This document shows, one piece after another, positions 23,850 to 31,877 of a stretch of 36,636 bases of DNA (within the stretch, counting starts at the first letter, position 1; each line of letters starts with the position of its first letter). The notes under the pieces are model-generated. The model searched no databases, was not told the DNA's origin, and saw only the letters and a list, made by a program, of their open reading frames with translations. The stretch spans positions 1 to 36,636 of the forward strand of contig JAIELG010000056.1 in NCBI GenBank assembly GCA_019753155.1. The letters run 5' to 3'. The translations under genes were made by a program, and so were the position numbers. Origin of the DNA: Burkholderiales bacterium. GTDB taxonomy: Bacteria; Pseudomonadota; Gammaproteobacteria; Burkholderiales; JABEVD01.

Positions 23850-25243
23850 CGTTGCTCCCCGGGCATTGTCATGGAAACAAGATCGAGCATTTCCTCCAGC
23901 TTTTGCGCTTCCATGAGACCCGAAGCCGCTTCCCTGATCGATATGCCCTCGCGGGAAGCCCTCTTCACCAGACTCGCAGCCCTGTCGTAACCGATGACCG
24001 AGGCAAGGCGCGTTCCGGCCATGAGCGAGAGTCCGGCCAGTTTTTCGCAGCGCCCGCCGTCGGCTTCGAGGCCGGGAAGAAGTTTCTCGCACAGGAGACG
24101 GGAAGATTCCGCAAGCAGCCGCGCAGACTCGATCACGCTATCCCCCATCAGCGGCATTGCGACGTTGAGTTCGAGTATGGAGCCCACGCCGCCGAAATCG
24201 CAAAAGGATGCGGCCATATCGTTTGCGACGATCCTGACGGACATCTGAATGACGGCCTCCGAAATGACGGGGTTCACCTTTCCCGGCATGATGGACGAAC
24301 CGGGCTGGATTTCGGGGAGAACGAGTTCTCCCAAACCGCAATTCGGGCCGCTTGCCATCAGCCTGATGTCGTTCGCGATTTTCGACAGGCTCGCGGCAGC
24401 TGTTCTGAGCGCCCCGGAGAAATGCAGCAGGGCGTTTTTCGATCCCTGAGCTTCGAAATGATCCACGGCTTCGAGAAACCTGATGCCCGTGGATTTTGAA
24501 AGCTCAGCCGCAACTCTTTTGCCGAATTCAGGATGGGTGTTGATCCCGGTTCCAACCGCCGTCCCGCCTATGGCAAGGAATTTCAGGCCTTCCAGCGCGG
24601 CTTCCAGGCGCTCGATGCCCTGCGCGATCTGCCCGGCGAATCCGCCGAAAACCTGCCCCATCCTGACCGGGGTCGCATCCATGAGGTGAGTCCTGCCGGG
24701 CTTCACGACATCGTCCCAGAGCCGAGCCTTCCCTTCCAGCATTGCCTGCAATCGGCAAAGAACGGGAAGGAGTTCCGATTTCGAAAAAACGCAAACCGCG
24801 ACATGAAGCGCGGTCGGAAAAACATCGTTGCTCGACTGGCCCATGTTCACATGATCGTTGGGATGAACCGGATCCTTCGCGCCTCGTGAAAATCCGGCGA
24901 TTTCGTTCGCCCTGTTGGCGATCACCTCGTTCGCATTCATGTTGGTGCTCGTCCCGGAACCCGTCTGGAACACGTCCAGCACGAAATGGCTGTCGTGCTC
25001 GCCTGCGGCAACTTCCCTCCCCGCCTTCAGGATGAGTTCGGCGCGCATTGCATCCAGTTTTTCAAGATCCAGATTGACGCGCGCGCAGGCTGCCTTGACG
25101 AAGCCCAGTGCGTGAATCGCTTCCAGGGGGATCAGGCGCCCGCTTTTTGCGAAATTGACCCTCGCCCGCTCCGTGCTCGCGCCCCAGAGCGCCTGCTCGG
25201 GAACGGCGATCGAACCCATGGAATCGGATTCGTTGCGCTCCAT
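23846..25243 (-). CDS. fumC: Class II fumarate hydratase
   Basis: 465 residues. The fumarase/aspartase signature G-S-S-I-M-P-G-K-V-N-P is intact, along with the start S-D-S-M-G-S-I-A-V-P-E-Q-A-L-W-G-A-S-T, the substrate-binding T-G-S-G-T-S-T-N-M-N-A-N-E-V and the N-M-G-Q-S-S-N-D segment. It converts fumarate and water to L-malate in the citric acid cycle and, being iron-free, works under oxidative stress. That matches its neighbourhood of peroxide-defence genes. Length is typical. Class II fumarase fits better than aspartase because of the H-P-N-D-H-V-N and T-H-L-M-D-A-T-P-V-R blocks. A 32-residue membrane peptide is encoded 4 bp upstream and an unknown protein overlaps its 3' end. Confidence 0.94.
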   Translation of the reverse strand: MERNESDSMGSIAVPEQALWGASTERARVNFAKSGRLIPLEAIHALGFVKAACARVNLDLEKLDAMRAELILKAGREVAAGEHDSHFVLDVFQTGSGTSTNMNANEVIANRANEIAGFSRGAKDPVHPNDHVNMGQSSNDVFPTALHVAVCVFSKSELLPVLCRLQAMLEGKARLWDDVVKPGRTHLMDATPVRMGQVFGGFAGQIAQGIERLEAALEGLKFLAIGGTAVGTGINTHPEFGKRVAAELSKSTGIRFLEAVDHFEAQGSKNALLHFSGALRTAAASLSKIANDIRLMASGPNCGLGELVLPEIQPGSSIMPGKVNPVISEAVIQMSVRIVANDMAASFCDFGGVGSILELNVAMPLMGDSVIESARLLAESSRLLCEKLLPGLEADGGRCEKLAGLSLMAGTRLASVIGYDRAASLVKRASREGISIREAASGLMEAQKLEEMLDLVSMTMPGEQR

Positions 25244-25247
25244 GCTT

Positions 25248-25346
25248 TCAGTGTCCTGCGAAAAAAATCAGTCCGATGATCATGATGACCGCAAGGAGCA
25301 CGATGAAAGCCCAGATGCTGCGCAATGTATCCATCAATGTTTCCAT
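25248..25346 (-). CDS. 32-residue single-span membrane peptide
   Basis: ATG at 25346, TGA at 25248-25250. An excellent ribosome site, AGGAGG, lies 5-6 bases before the start. The peptide begins M-E-T-L-M-D-T-L-R-S-I-W and continues as one uninterrupted hydrophobic helix, about residues 12-29 (F-I-V-L-L-A-V-I-M-I-I-G-L-I-F-F), ending in G-H. fumC begins 4 bp after its stop, so the two are probably translated from one mRNA. A plausible promoter lies 33 bp before the start. No homology is recognised; it does not resemble CydX. Strong ribosome site, membrane-like composition and operon position support it being real. Confidence 0.7.
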   Translation of the reverse strand: METLMDTLRSIWAFIVLLAVIMIIGLIFFAGH

Positions 25347-25378
25347 TTTTTCCTCCTGTTTTCAGGGTCGATACTTCA

Positions 25379-25406
25379 ATAATAGGAACTTTTCGCAATA
25401 ACTCAA
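25379..25406 (-). promoter_or_regulatory. Possible promoter of the small-peptide/fumC operon
   Basis: On the minus strand, TTGAGT (25406-25401) and TATTAT (25384-25379) are separated by 16 bp, 33 bp before the ATG of the 32-residue peptide. The -10 box fits well and the -35 moderately. Confidence 0.4.
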
Positions 25407-25500
25407 TCGGACTATGAAATACGGAGATTTGCGTGTAACATATCCGCCATGAAAAGGGGTTAAAGTGAGCGGTGCACCTCAACCAGCAGAAAGGAATGCC

Positions 25501-25692
25501 ATGTCCGTAAGTTCAGTCAGTTCCAGCAGCGTACAACAGATGCTTGCCCTGCAACAGTCGCAGCAGGTCAAGCCGAAAGGTTCCGACGGCGACAACGATG
25601 CGGCCGCTTCCGCAGCGTCTTCCAGCCAGCCTCAACCCACGACAAATTCCAGCGGACAAACCATAGGCACGATCGTCAATACGACAGCCTGA
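25501..25692 (+). CDS. Small Ser/Gln-rich protein of unknown function
   Basis: 63 residues from ATG 25501, preceded by AAAGGA with normal spacing; an in-frame ATG at 25465 gives a longer form but has a poorer ribosome site. Composition is strongly biased: V-S-S-V-S-S-S-S-V-Q-Q-M-L at the N-terminus, a central acidic D-G-D-N-D, an Ala/Ser/Gln/Pro stretch, and the ending T-I-G-T-I-V-N-T-T-A. The N- and C-terminal words recall short hypothetical proteins of betaproteobacteria, but I cannot name a function. It probably has little folded structure. It lies alone between the divergent fumC operon and waaC, with 49 bp to the latter. Confidence 0.6.
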   Translation: MSVSSVSSSSVQQMLALQQSQQVKPKGSDGDNDAAASAASSSQPQPTTNSSGQTIGTIVNTTA

Positions 25693-25741
25693 GTTTCTTC
25701 CGGCGTGAAAGGGGCGGGAAACCGCCCCATCCCTGCTGCCC

Positions 25742-26668
25742 ATGCCTGCAATCCTCCTGATCAAGACCTCGTCGATGGGGGATGTCATCCACAACCTCCC
25801 CGTTGCCAGCGACATTCACGAACATTATCCGAACGCCAGCGTGAGCTGGGTGGTGGAGGAAACTTTTTCCCCGATTCCGGCAATGCACCCCGCAGTGAGC
25901 AATGTCATTCCGGTTGCGATCAGGCGCTGGCGAAAATGTCCTTTCAGCCGGGCCACGCGGATCGAATTCGCCGAATTCAGGAATCGCATCAGGGAAGAGC
26001 AATACGACCTTGTCATCGATACGCAGGGGCTCTTCAAAAGCGCAGTCATTTCGAAACTTGCACGGGGCGCCCGATGCGGCTTCGACAGGAAGAGCGCTCG
26101 GGAGCCGGTCGCATCTTGTTTCTACGACCGGACCCAATTCGTGGACAGAAACTTTCATGCCGTGGCGAGAAACAGGATGCTGGCAGCGTCATGCCTAGGC
26201 TACTCCCTGGAAAACCCTATGGATTACGGCATCGGGGTCGAAGCGGCGCCCTGTGCGCCCTATGCCGTCCTGCTCCACGCCACCAGCCGCGCGGATAAGC
26301 TTTGGGCCGAACTCAACTGGATGGCGCTCGGGAAAAGCCTGGGCATGTCTGTCATGCTTCCATGGGGATGCGCGGAGGAAAAAGCCAGAAGCGAACGAAT
26401 CGCCGCAGCCATTCCCGATGCCGTGGTTCCACCGAAACTTTCGCTGCAGGATGCGGCGAAGCTCATCGGAGGCGCAAGAATCGTCGTCGGGGTGGATACG
26501 GGGCTATCTCATCTTGCGGCGGCTCTTGGCGTTCCCGTCGTCGGTATCTACTGTTCCACCGACCCCGGACTCACCGGGATAATGAGCCTGAAAAACGGCG
26601 TGAACCTCGGCGGCAAAACCTGTCCGCCGTCAGTGGAGGACGTTCTTTCGGCCTGCGAAAGCTTATGA
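25742..26668 (+). CDS. waaC: Lipopolysaccharide heptosyltransferase I
   Basis: 308 residues. Family GT9 features: N-terminal I-L-L-I-K-T-S-S-M-G-D-V-I-H-N-L-P-V-A, the catalytic Asp in the S-S-M-G-D loop, and the C-terminal donor-binding G-V-D-T-G-L-S-H-L-A-A-A-L-G-V-P. D-T-Q-G-L-F-K-S-A marks heptosyltransferase I rather than II. It adds the first L-glycero-D-manno-heptose to the Kdo residue of the LPS core at the cytoplasmic face of the inner membrane. waaA follows with a 4-bp overlap. The ribosome site before the start is weak. Length is close to the usual 315-320 residues. Confidence 0.9.
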   Translation: MPAILLIKTSSMGDVIHNLPVASDIHEHYPNASVSWVVEETFSPIPAMHPAVSNVIPVAIRRWRKCPFSRATRIEFAEFRNRIREEQYDLVIDTQGLFKSAVISKLARGARCGFDRKSAREPVASCFYDRTQFVDRNFHAVARNRMLAASCLGYSLENPMDYGIGVEAAPCAPYAVLLHATSRADKLWAELNWMALGKSLGMSVMLPWGCAEEKARSERIAAAIPDAVVPPKLSLQDAAKLIGGARIVVGVDTGLSHLAAALGVPVVGIYCSTDPGLTGIMSLKNGVNLGGKTCPPSVEDVLSACESL

Positions 26669-27894
26669 ACCGCTTTTTCTACACCCTCATCCTTCGCGCC
26701 CTGTTCCCCCTCGTTCTGGCGAGGCTCCTGCTGCGGGGATGGCGCCAGCGCGCCTACCGCTTCCACATCCCGGAACGCTTCGGCTTCTACGGACCCGTCC
26801 CCGAAGGCAAGGTCATCTGGCTGCACGCCGTATCGGTGGGGGAGACCAGGGCGGCAGCCCCGCTGATCGCGAAACTTGCTCAGGCCTGTCCCGGTCACCC
26901 TATACTGATCACCCACATGACCCCGACGGGAAGGGAAACAGGGGAAAGGCTTTACGGGGAATTCGCTTCGATATGTTATCTGCCCTACGATTATCCTTTC
27001 GCGGTGAAGCGTTTCCTGAAGCATTTCAAGCCGGAGATCGGACTCCTGATGGAAACCGAACTCTGGTTCAACCTGATCCATCTTTGCAAAAAAAACGATG
27101 TGCCGCTTTTTCTCGTCAATGCGAGGCTCTCCGAGAAATCCCTGAAGCGCTACGCGCGTTTCCCGAAGCTCGCAAAGCAGAGCCTGAATGACCTTGCCGC
27201 AATTGCCGCGCAAACCGGAGGCGACGCGGCCCGTCTTGAAAAGCTCGGGGCCGGGAACGTATCGGTCTGCGGCAACCTGAAATTCGACGTTCATCCTCCC
27301 GAAAACATCGCCGATTTCAGGGCGTTTTTCGACAAAAGGCCCGTTTTTCTCGCCGCGAGCACCAGGGAAGGCGAGGAAGCGTTGCTGCTGGACGCTTTCG
27401 GAGAAGACCTGCTCCTCGTCATCGTCCCGCGGCATCCGCAGCGTTTCATGGAAGTCGAAAATCTTCTGCGCTCGAAGGGGATCGCCTACGCAAAAAGGAG
27501 CGAAAACAAAAGCATCACGCCGGATGAGCGGGTATTTCTGGGGGACAGCATGGGGGAAATGTTTTCCTATTACGCTTCCTGCGACTGCGCCTACATAGGC
27601 GGGTCGCTGCTTCCTTTCGGGGGGCAGAATCTGATCGAGGCGGCATCCCTCGGAAAGCCGGTTTTCATCGGCCCCTATACCTACAATTTCGACGAAGCGG
27701 CGAGGCTCGCCTTGGAGGCGGGGGCTGCAATCAGGGTGGAAAACGCCGTCGAACTCGCGAAGGCGGCCGGGATGCTGCTCGAAGATCCGGAAAGGCTTGC
27801 CGAAATGGGGCGCGCAGGACTGAAATTCGCTGAAAGCAACCGCGGCGCTGCGCAAAAAATCATGGCCCTGATCGCCCCGGTTCTGAACCGGTGA
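26665..27894 (+). CDS. waaA: 3-deoxy-D-manno-octulosonic acid (Kdo) transferase
   Basis: 409 residues from ATG 26665 in the ATGA overlap with waaC; a longer frame upstream is an artefact. Typical WaaA motifs: N-terminal membrane anchor, R-F-G-F-Y-G, W-L-H-A-V-S-V-G-E-T-R-A-A with the catalytic Glu, M-E-T-E-L-W-F-N-L-I, and the nucleotide-binding G-G-S-L-L-P-F-G-G-Q-N-L-I-E-A-A. It transfers Kdo from CMP-Kdo to lipid A precursor, the first step of core assembly. With waaC it encodes consecutive steps of the inner core. Whether it is mono- or bifunctional cannot be told from sequence. Confidence 0.94.
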   Translation: MNRFFYTLILRALFPLVLARLLLRGWRQRAYRFHIPERFGFYGPVPEGKVIWLHAVSVGETRAAAPLIAKLAQACPGHPILITHMTPTGRETGERLYGEFASICYLPYDYPFAVKRFLKHFKPEIGLLMETELWFNLIHLCKKNDVPLFLVNARLSEKSLKRYARFPKLAKQSLNDLAAIAAQTGGDAARLEKLGAGNVSVCGNLKFDVHPPENIADFRAFFDKRPVFLAASTREGEEALLLDAFGEDLLLVIVPRHPQRFMEVENLLRSKGIAYAKRSENKSITPDERVFLGDSMGEMFSYYASCDCAYIGGSLLPFGGQNLIEAASLGKPVFIGPYTYNFDEAARLALEAGAAIRVENAVELAKAAGMLLEDPERLAEMGRAGLKFAESNRGAAQKIMALIAPVLNR

Positions 27895-27982
27895 TATTTT
27901 CGTGTCGATCGCGCCTTAGCCCATCGCTTCGCCAAATTTTCGGTAAATGCAGGGCTACAGAACCATGCGCGATCAAAACAGG

Positions 27983-29317
27983 TCAATGCAATGCCCGGTT
28001 GACGGCTTCCAGGTCAGCCAGTTGCAGGGAACCCGAAGCGGCTTTGAGCTTGAGTTCGCTGACGAGATAATCGTATCTCGCCTTGTAGAGGTCGCGCTTG
28101 GCCGAATAGAGCTGCTGCTGCGCATTCAGGACATCGACCGCAGTTCTTACGCCGACCTCCCGGCCGAGCTTGGTCGAATCGAGCGAACTCTGACTCGATA
28201 GAAGGGCCTGTTCCAGTGCTTTCACCTGGGCCATGCCGCTTTCGACCCCGAGAAATGCCTGACGGACGTTGAGTTCGGCGGCTCTTTTCGCATTTTCCGC
28301 TTCGTCCTTCGCTTTCTCCAGGTTTGCCACGGCCTCCCTTGCCTGGGAACTGATAGAGCCGCCCTGGTATATCGGAAGGTTCAACTGAAGGCCGATCGCA
28401 CTCGATTTCGTGCTGGTTCCCACATTGACCAGCATGCCTCCCGACGAGGAATTGTCGCCGTAGCTGGCGACGATGGCGATGGAAGGGTAATGGCCGGCAC
28501 GGCGGCGGTCGACTTCCTTCTCCGCGATTTTTTCGAGTATCCTTCGGCTCTCGAGATCGAGGTTGTTCTCGAGCGCCATGGCCACCCATTTATCCACGTC
28601 GTCTGGCAAAGGCAAGCCAGGCTCGAATTTCGGATCGATGGACGCAAGTCCTCCCGGCATTTTTCCGGTCAAAACCGCGAGCGCCCGCTTTTTGATTTCG
28701 AGGTCGCTGCGAACGGCGATTTCCTGGGCGGCAATCAGGTCGAATCTGGCCTGGGCTTCGTGGGTGTCGGTGATCGTTGCTGTTCCGACCTCGAAACTCA
28801 GCTTCGCCTGCTGCAACTGTTCCGAAATCGCCGCCTTCTGTGCCTGCACGAGCTCGGCATTGTCCTGAGCGAGCAGAACGTCGAAGTAGGCCGATCCCGT
28901 GCGCAAAATCAGATCCTGTTCGGAAGCATGGTACTGTGCTTCGGCTGCTGCAACCTGAAGATGCGCTTCGTCGAGCTGAATCCAGCTCTGCATCTGGAAT
29001 ACGGGCTGGGAAAGCGAAACGGTATAACCGTTCGAGTTGTAGCTGCCGCTCCCGCCCAGGGGAAGCGCGGCCGGAACCGGCGAAGTCAGGGCTGTGTTGA
29101 AATGGTTGTAGGTCGTGTTGGCGACAAGACCGACAACAGGCAGAAGGAGGGAACGGCCCTGCGGCACTTTTTCCAAGGCAGCCGCAAGCTGTGCTTTAGC
29201 CGCCAGGAAAACGGGATCCTGAACGAGCGCATCCCTGTAGGTTGACATGAGGTCCGCAGCATGAACCGAGGGACTCAAGGCAAGCAAAATCGTGCAAATC
29301 GGCTTCATTGTCATCAT
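27983..29317 (-). CDS. tolC: TolC-family outer membrane channel protein
   Basis: 444 residues. Three ATG codons occur at the start (29317, 29314, 29308); the last gives the cleanest signal peptide (M-K-P-I-C-T-I-L-L-A-L-S-P-S-V-H-A then A-D-L). The mature protein is the usual TolC duplication of coiled-coil helices and barrel strands: L-M-S-T-Y-R-D-A-L-V-Q-D-P, V-S-L-S-Q-P-V-F, I-G-L-Q-L-N-L-P-I-Y-Q-G-G and R-T-A-V-D-V-L-N-A-Q-Q-Q-L-Y-S-A-K-R. It forms the outer-membrane duct of tripartite efflux or type I secretion systems. It is convergent with waaA and downstream of a PIMT-like gene. Which pump it serves is unknown. Confidence 0.92.
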   Translation of the reverse strand: MMTMKPICTILLALSPSVHAADLMSTYRDALVQDPVFLAAKAQLAAALEKVPQGRSLLLPVVGLVANTTYNHFNTALTSPVPAALPLGGSGSYNSNGYTVSLSQPVFQMQSWIQLDEAHLQVAAAEAQYHASEQDLILRTGSAYFDVLLAQDNAELVQAQKAAISEQLQQAKLSFEVGTATITDTHEAQARFDLIAAQEIAVRSDLEIKKRALAVLTGKMPGGLASIDPKFEPGLPLPDDVDKWVAMALENNLDLESRRILEKIAEKEVDRRRAGHYPSIAIVASYGDNSSSGGMLVNVGTSTKSSAIGLQLNLPIYQGGSISSQAREAVANLEKAKDEAENAKRAAELNVRQAFLGVESGMAQVKALEQALLSSQSSLDSTKLGREVGVRTAVDVLNAQQQLYSAKRDLYKARYDYLVSELKLKAASGSLQLADLEAVNRALH

Positions 29318-29376
29318 GTCCTACCCATAAAATAAGACAATTCTAATATACTTTTCGCCTCTTTACATCTTTGTTT

Positions 29377-30036
29377 TTAGAACTCGAATTTCGGGGGCGT
29401 CAATGCATTCCTCAGGGCTGGGATGCATGTCTCGAACAGGTCCTGGGTGCGCCAGGATTCCTTGCCGATTCGGGTGACGAGGGTTGCCTTCATGAGGGGC
29501 TTGTCCCCGACTACGGCGAAAAGCCTGCCTCCGAGATGCAGAGACTTCAGAAATTCCTCGGGCAGGACGGGAACCGATCCAGTCAGCACGATGACATCAT
29601 AGGGACCATGCGCATCCCAGCCCTTGGCGCCGTCGCCGATTTCCAGGGTGACGTTCCTGACATGGTGCTCCTTCAGGTTTTTTTCCGCCATGGCGGAGAG
29701 TTCCGGCACGATCTCGACGCTGTAGACATGCTGACCGCCCTTGGCAAGGAGCGCGGTCATGTAGCCGCTTCCGCTCCCGATCTCGAGCACCCTGTCCGAC
29801 TTCCTCAGGCCGGCTTCCTGCAGGAGCTTCGCTTCCAGTTTCGGAGAAAGCATGGACTCCCCGAATCCGAGCGGAATTTCCATGTCCGCCAGGGCAAGCT
29901 CCCTGTACGCGGCGGGGACATACTCCTCGCGTCGCTCTTCCAGCAGCAAATTCAAAACCGTCTTGTCGAGTACGTCCCATGGCCGGATTTGTTGCTCGAC
30001 CATGTTGTAGCGCGCCTGTTCAAAGTCCATCATCAC
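29377..30036 (-). CDS. Protein-L-isoaspartate O-methyltransferase-like protein
   Basis: 219 residues. SAM-binding motif I is V-L-E-I-G-S-G-S-G-Y-M-T-A-L-L-A, followed by Y-S-V-E-I and the G-D-G-A-K-G-W-D and D-V-I-V-L-T-G-S motifs of the Pcm family. The N-terminal M-V-E-Q-Q-I-R-P-W-D-V-L-D is typical of the betaproteobacterial branch that lies next to tolC. The classical enzyme repairs isoaspartyl residues in aged proteins; this branch replaces the usual active-site T-A-A with L-T-G-S, so repair activity is uncertain. A tolC gene follows on the same strand 59 bp downstream. Confidence 0.88.
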   Translation of the reverse strand: MMMDFEQARYNMVEQQIRPWDVLDKTVLNLLLEERREEYVPAAYRELALADMEIPLGFGESMLSPKLEAKLLQEAGLRKSDRVLEIGSGSGYMTALLAKGGQHVYSVEIVPELSAMAEKNLKEHHVRNVTLEIGDGAKGWDAHGPYDVIVLTGSVPVLPEEFLKSLHLGGRLFAVVGDKPLMKATLVTRIGKESWRTQDLFETCIPALRNALTPPKFEF

Positions 30037-30079
30037 TCCAATCCGGGTTAGGTCGGGAAACTATAACAAAAAGGCGGCA

Positions 30080-31876
30080 TTATCCCAAGTTCTTGCCCAC
30101 CAGAAGCTGCTCGCATTTCAACAATTCCGTGAATTTTTCGGCGGCAATGGCTTCCGAGAAATAGTAACCCTGAACCTCGTCGCACCCTTGGGCGCGCAAA
30201 TAACCCAGTTGTTCCTCGGTCTCCACGCCTTCCGCAATCACCTTCAGCTTCAGGCTTTTCGCCATGTTTATGATGGCGCTTGCGATTGCCGCGGCATCGG
30301 AATTCGTCGTCAAATCGGCCACGAAGGAATGCGCAATCTTGAGTTTGTGTATCGGGAAGCTCCTGAGATAGCTCAGCGAGGAATAGCCTATGCCGAAATC
30401 GTCTATGGTGAGCTTCAGCCCCATCGCCTTGAGTTCCCGCATCATCAGTATGGTGGCTTCGACTTCGTGCATGATGGTGCTCTCGGTGAGTTCGAGTTCG
30501 AGGCAGGTCGGCGAAATCCCGGTTGTACGCAGCGCATGCGCGATGCTGCCCAGCAAGCCATGCCTGCGTATTTGCAATGCCGAGATATTGATTGCGACCG
30601 GGATCGAGGGCAAGCCCATGGACTGCCATATCTGGATCTGCAAACATACTTCACGCAACACCATGTCGAAAATCGGCACGATGAGTCCGCGTTCCTCGGC
30701 TATCGGGATGAATGCAGCGGGAGAAACCCATCCGTCGCCCGGACGATGCCAGCGGATCAATGCTTCCATCCCGACGATTTTCCCGCTCCCGATTTCGACC
30801 TGGGGCTGGTAATGCACGACGAGATCGCCGTTTTTCAGGGCCAGCCTCAGATCGTTTTCCATGGAAAGCGATTCCAGCGCCTTCGCATTCATTTCTTCGG
30901 AGTAAAATTGAAAGTTGTTGCGCCCTATTTTTTTTGCATGGTACATGGCGGAATCGGCGCTGCGGATCAATGCATTGAAGTCGCGTCCGTCGTTCGGATA
31001 GAGGCTGACACCGATGCTGACCGAAACGGAAATGGAGTGCCCTTCGATGGAAAATGGAGCGCGCATCACTTCGAGGATGTTTTCCGCCACGACGCAAACA
31101 TGCGCCTCCCCATCGATATCCGGAAGGACGAGGACGAATTCGTCTCCGGCCAGTCTGGCGACGGTATCGGCCTTGCGTATGCAGCCCTTGACCCTGTCTG
31201 CAATGTCCTTCAGCAACTGATCGCCCGCCGCATGGCCCAGCGAATCGTTGACACTTTTGAAACGATCGATATCCAGGAAAAGCAGGGCGCCCCCTGTTCC
31301 GTCTCGCCCGGCTGCGGCGAGCGCATGGGAGAGGCGATCCTGGAACAGGATGCGGTTGGGCAGGCCGGTCAATACATCGTATTGCGCAAGGTAGTGGATG
31401 CGCTCCTGCTTTCTCTTCTCCGTGATGTCGACCATGACGGTTCTGCAGACGTTGCCTTCCCGCTCGACGACCATGCTCTCCAGGCTGGCTTCGCGCATGC
31501 CTCCCCTGCATTTTATTTCCAGTTCCACGGTAGCCCTGCTCTTCTTCGAAGAAAAAACCGCCTGAATATGCTTGAAGAAATCCTGCGTGCTTTCTCTCGA
31601 AACCCAGATGGAAAAAGGCATCCCGACGATCTGCGAGCGCTCCGCGCCCAGCATGGATGCCCCGGTCAGGTTGATTTCAAGGACATTTCCGCTGATGCCG
31701 AGCGTGAGGTAGCCTACCGGGGCGAAATCGTAAAGGTCGGCGTAACGATCCCGCGCAACTTCGAGCGCATGCTGCATTTCGATGAGCTCATGGTTCCGCG
31801 CTTCGAGTTCGACCTGGTGGACTTGCAATTCATGCGCGAGATATTCGAGATCCCGGCACCTCGATTCTTCATCCAT
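30080..31876 (-). CDS. PAS-GGDEF-EAL cyclic-di-GMP signalling protein
   Basis: 598 residues, soluble. A short coiled coil (1-45) precedes a PAS domain (about 46-160) and a GGDEF domain (about 165-325) with the variant A243-G-D-E-F247 instead of G-G-D-E-F. An EAL domain (about 345-590) carries E371-A-L, E-L-T-E-S (462-466), D492-D-F-G-I-G-Y-S-S, A-E-G-V-E (548-552) and Q569-G-Y. At L-K-I-A-H-S-F (512-518) the Asp that normally follows K-I is Ala. Both activities are possible, and AGDEF enzymes can be active, but the EAL variant could be weakened. The start lies one base after the stop of the CheB/CheR remnant, suggesting it once followed an intact fusion gene. Confidence 0.9.
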   Translation of the reverse strand: MDEESRCRDLEYLAHELQVHQVELEARNHELIEMQHALEVARDRYADLYDFAPVGYLTLGISGNVLEINLTGASMLGAERSQIVGMPFSIWVSRESTQDFFKHIQAVFSSKKSRATVELEIKCRGGMREASLESMVVEREGNVCRTVMVDITEKRKQERIHYLAQYDVLTGLPNRILFQDRLSHALAAAGRDGTGGALLFLDIDRFKSVNDSLGHAAGDQLLKDIADRVKGCIRKADTVARLAGDEFVLVLPDIDGEAHVCVVAENILEVMRAPFSIEGHSISVSVSIGVSLYPNDGRDFNALIRSADSAMYHAKKIGRNNFQFYSEEMNAKALESLSMENDLRLALKNGDLVVHYQPQVEIGSGKIVGMEALIRWHRPGDGWVSPAAFIPIAEERGLIVPIFDMVLREVCLQIQIWQSMGLPSIPVAINISALQIRRHGLLGSIAHALRTTGISPTCLELELTESTIMHEVEATILMMRELKAMGLKLTIDDFGIGYSSLSYLRSFPIHKLKIAHSFVADLTTNSDAAAIASAIINMAKSLKLKVIAEGVETEEQLGYLRAQGCDEVQGYYFSEAIAAEKFTELLKCEQLLVGKNLG

Positions 31877-31877
31877 G

